From positions 62,001 through 126,000 of the forward strand of contig CAMAFY010000001.1 of NCBI GenBank assembly GCA_945833885.1: DNA of 64,000 nt. Direction: 5' to 3'. This document shows, piece by piece, positions 62,924 through 64,000 of the stretch (within the stretch, counting starts at the first letter, position 1; each line of letters begins with the position of its first letter). The notes below the pieces were generated by a model that was not told the origin of the DNA, did not search any database, and saw only the letters and a list, made by a program, of their open reading frames with translations. This stretch comes from an uncultured Bacteroidales bacterium. Lineage in GTDB: Bacteria; Bacteroidota; Bacteroidia; Bacteroidales; Bacteroidaceae. The position numbers and the translations under genes are program-made.

Positions 62924-64000
62924 TTATTCTAATGGTTTCAGATGGTGTTCGATGACACGTTCGATGGCTCTTTCGCAAACGGAGCAGAAACTTTCAGTGT
63001 CGTTTGTCTTCATTCTGCAATTCATGAATGCCCGGAAAACACCCTTTGACTGGTAGCCTCCGCCTTCATAAACACCGATATGTTCCATGTCGTTTGCGTC
63101 AAGTCCGTCCGCAGAAGTCGGAACTGGGGTTCCCTCAGGAAGCATGTCTTGCCATTTATCTTCGAATGCTGTCAGCGTGGTAATGTTCTGTTCCCAGGGT
63201 TCAATTCCTGGGAAATAGAACTGCTCATATTGGTCATCGTAGTAATATTCGTCGGCAAGTCCTCCGAAACTGTGGCCGAATTCGTGGACGGTTACGGGAA
63301 GGCAGAGCGGATGGTGCGCTGCTGACAGGGTGTAACTGTTGTAGATTCCGCCTCCGCCATAGTTGTCGGTATTGGCAAGAATGATGATATGTTCGTAGGG
63401 GATTCCCGCCAATGCGTCGTGCAAGGTCTTAAGTCTGAGTGTCGTAAGGTAACGTTGGCTATAGAAAGTGTCGAACGATGCCGCCAACGCCGTCTCTTTC
63501 CACAGGTTGTCGTGCGGAATGCTTACCCCGCTTTCTCGGCTTTCAAGAGCAACGGCTGTGAAGTTGAAGTCGTTTTTATGGGCGGAAAATGGTGCGTATT
63601 TCAGAATTTCGCGGCATGCTTTTTCGGCATCTTCATAAAATACTGCCTGCTCCTCTGCTGTGTATCCCTCGGCAACGATGGCTATATCAATGCATTTTTT
63701 GCTGTCGCCGCCCTGATGCAGGATGCGATTTGCGGCAGGATGGGTGGAAGGTATCGGACGAATGAGAATGTCGTTGGGCTTTACAAGATGTTTATAACTG
63801 CTTGAAACGTTGTTATGTGTGTCAAAAAGTATCACTTCTACCCAAGCATTCTTACGGGGCATCGGCAGTTGGAAGATGTTTTCAAAGGACTTCCAGTTGC
63901 TGACAGCCTCTTCTGTTGTCTGCCATTCCTGGAACAGGGTGCTGAAAGATGTGCAGTATATGACTTCTCCCGTGGATTCATCGGTCATCTTTATCGTACC
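62924..64000 (-). CDS. Peptidase M64 (IgA-peptidase family), 3' part; start outside window
   Basis: The frame is open to the window edge (codons upstream of the ATG at 63988 read G-T-I-K), so the N-terminus is missing. About 358 residues are present. The metalloprotease site is LPVTVHEFGHSFGGLADEYY: HExxH with a downstream aspartate, as in the M64 family. VCDIAIVAEGYTAEEQAVFY-type (here CIDIAIVAEGYTAEEQ) and HIIILANTDNYGGGGIYNSY are further M64 marks. The first residues (MTDESTGEVIYCTSFSTLFQ) belong to the N-terminal beta-sandwich. Probably secreted. Confidence 0.9.
   Translation of the reverse strand, partial: GTIKMTDESTGEVIYCTSFSTLFQEWQTTEEAVSNWKSFENIFQLPMPRKNAWVEVILFDTHNNVSSSYKHLVKPNDILIRPIPSTHPAANRILHQGGDSKKCIDIAIVAEGYTAEEQAVFYEDAEKACREILKYAPFSAHKNDFNFTAVALESRESGVSIPHDNLWKETALAASFDTFYSQRYLTTLRLKTLHDALAGIPYEHIIILANTDNYGGGGIYNSYTLSAAHHPLCLPVTVHEFGHSFGGLADEYYYDDQYEQFYFPGIEPWEQNITTLTAFEDKWQDMLPEGTPVPTSADGLDANDMEHIGVYEGGGYQSKGVFRAFMNCRMKTNDTESFCSVCERAIERVIEHHLKPLE

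Overview
The window comes from a Bacteroidota chromosome, most likely order Bacteroidales and Prevotella-like. I infer this from recurrent TAnnTTTG promoter boxes instead of sigma70 -10/-35 boxes, few Shine-Dalgarno sequences, a tmRNA with a GENSYALAA tag, class III fructose bisphosphatase, KorABCD 2-oxoacid:ferredoxin oxidoreductase, type-IX-style secreted proteins and Bacteroidales families such as DUF4494. It looks like core chromosome. I see no insertion sequence, phage, integrase, CRISPR array, tRNA or rRNA.

Layout. 1-4400: end of a glycosyltransferase, tmRNA (ssrA), folC (-) and nagB (+). 4750-9200: a 1317-residue AlbA_2/Schlafen-type protein. 9390-13600: DciA-like protein and recF (-), then a TPR membrane protein, ribH and two small proteins (+). 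13640-21500: thyA, a sulfatase-maturase-type radical SAM enzyme, exonuclease plus HD hydrolase, panD, a glycerate kinase-GNAT fusion and greA. 21800-31700: two very large secreted proteins and a periplasmic TPR protein. 32100-35700: thioredoxin lipoprotein, MlaE/MlaF-type lipid ABC transporter and two small proteins. 36180-40020: a same-strand cluster of steroid 5-alpha-reductase-like protein, old-yellow-enzyme flavoprotein and two short-chain dehydrogenases, a plausible steroid or bile-acid reducing cluster. 40090-45270: ettA, a large amidase-like surface protein and a PlsC-like acyltransferase. 45550-49030: the kor operon. 49340-64000: yggS, tdh, yaaA, a flavodoxin-fold reductase, FKBP isomerase, sdaA, fbp, trxB, lolA-like, ftsK and an M64 peptidase cut by the window edge.

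The most striking feature is not a gene. Fifteen intergenic regions carry short tandem arrays with a 22-bp period (about 88 units, about 1.9 kb). Unit sequences differ between loci but the period does not. Eight arrays share a core, AAAnnnCSGnnnTTT plus a 7-bp spacer. Several others, with unrelated bases, also show a 15-bp imperfect dyad plus a 7-bp spacer. They lie in 3' flanks, 5' leaders or between convergent genes; two run into a stop codon and one ends just before the thyA start. I do not recognise this as a described element.

Metabolically the window joins amino-acid breakdown (threonine, serine), anaerobic 2-oxoacid oxidation (Kor), gluconeogenesis (fbp, glycerate kinase), amino-sugar use (nagB), folate/dTMP synthesis (folC, thyA), pantothenate and riboflavin synthesis (panD, ribH) and envelope work (Mla-type transporter, LolA-like, acyltransferase, secreted proteins).
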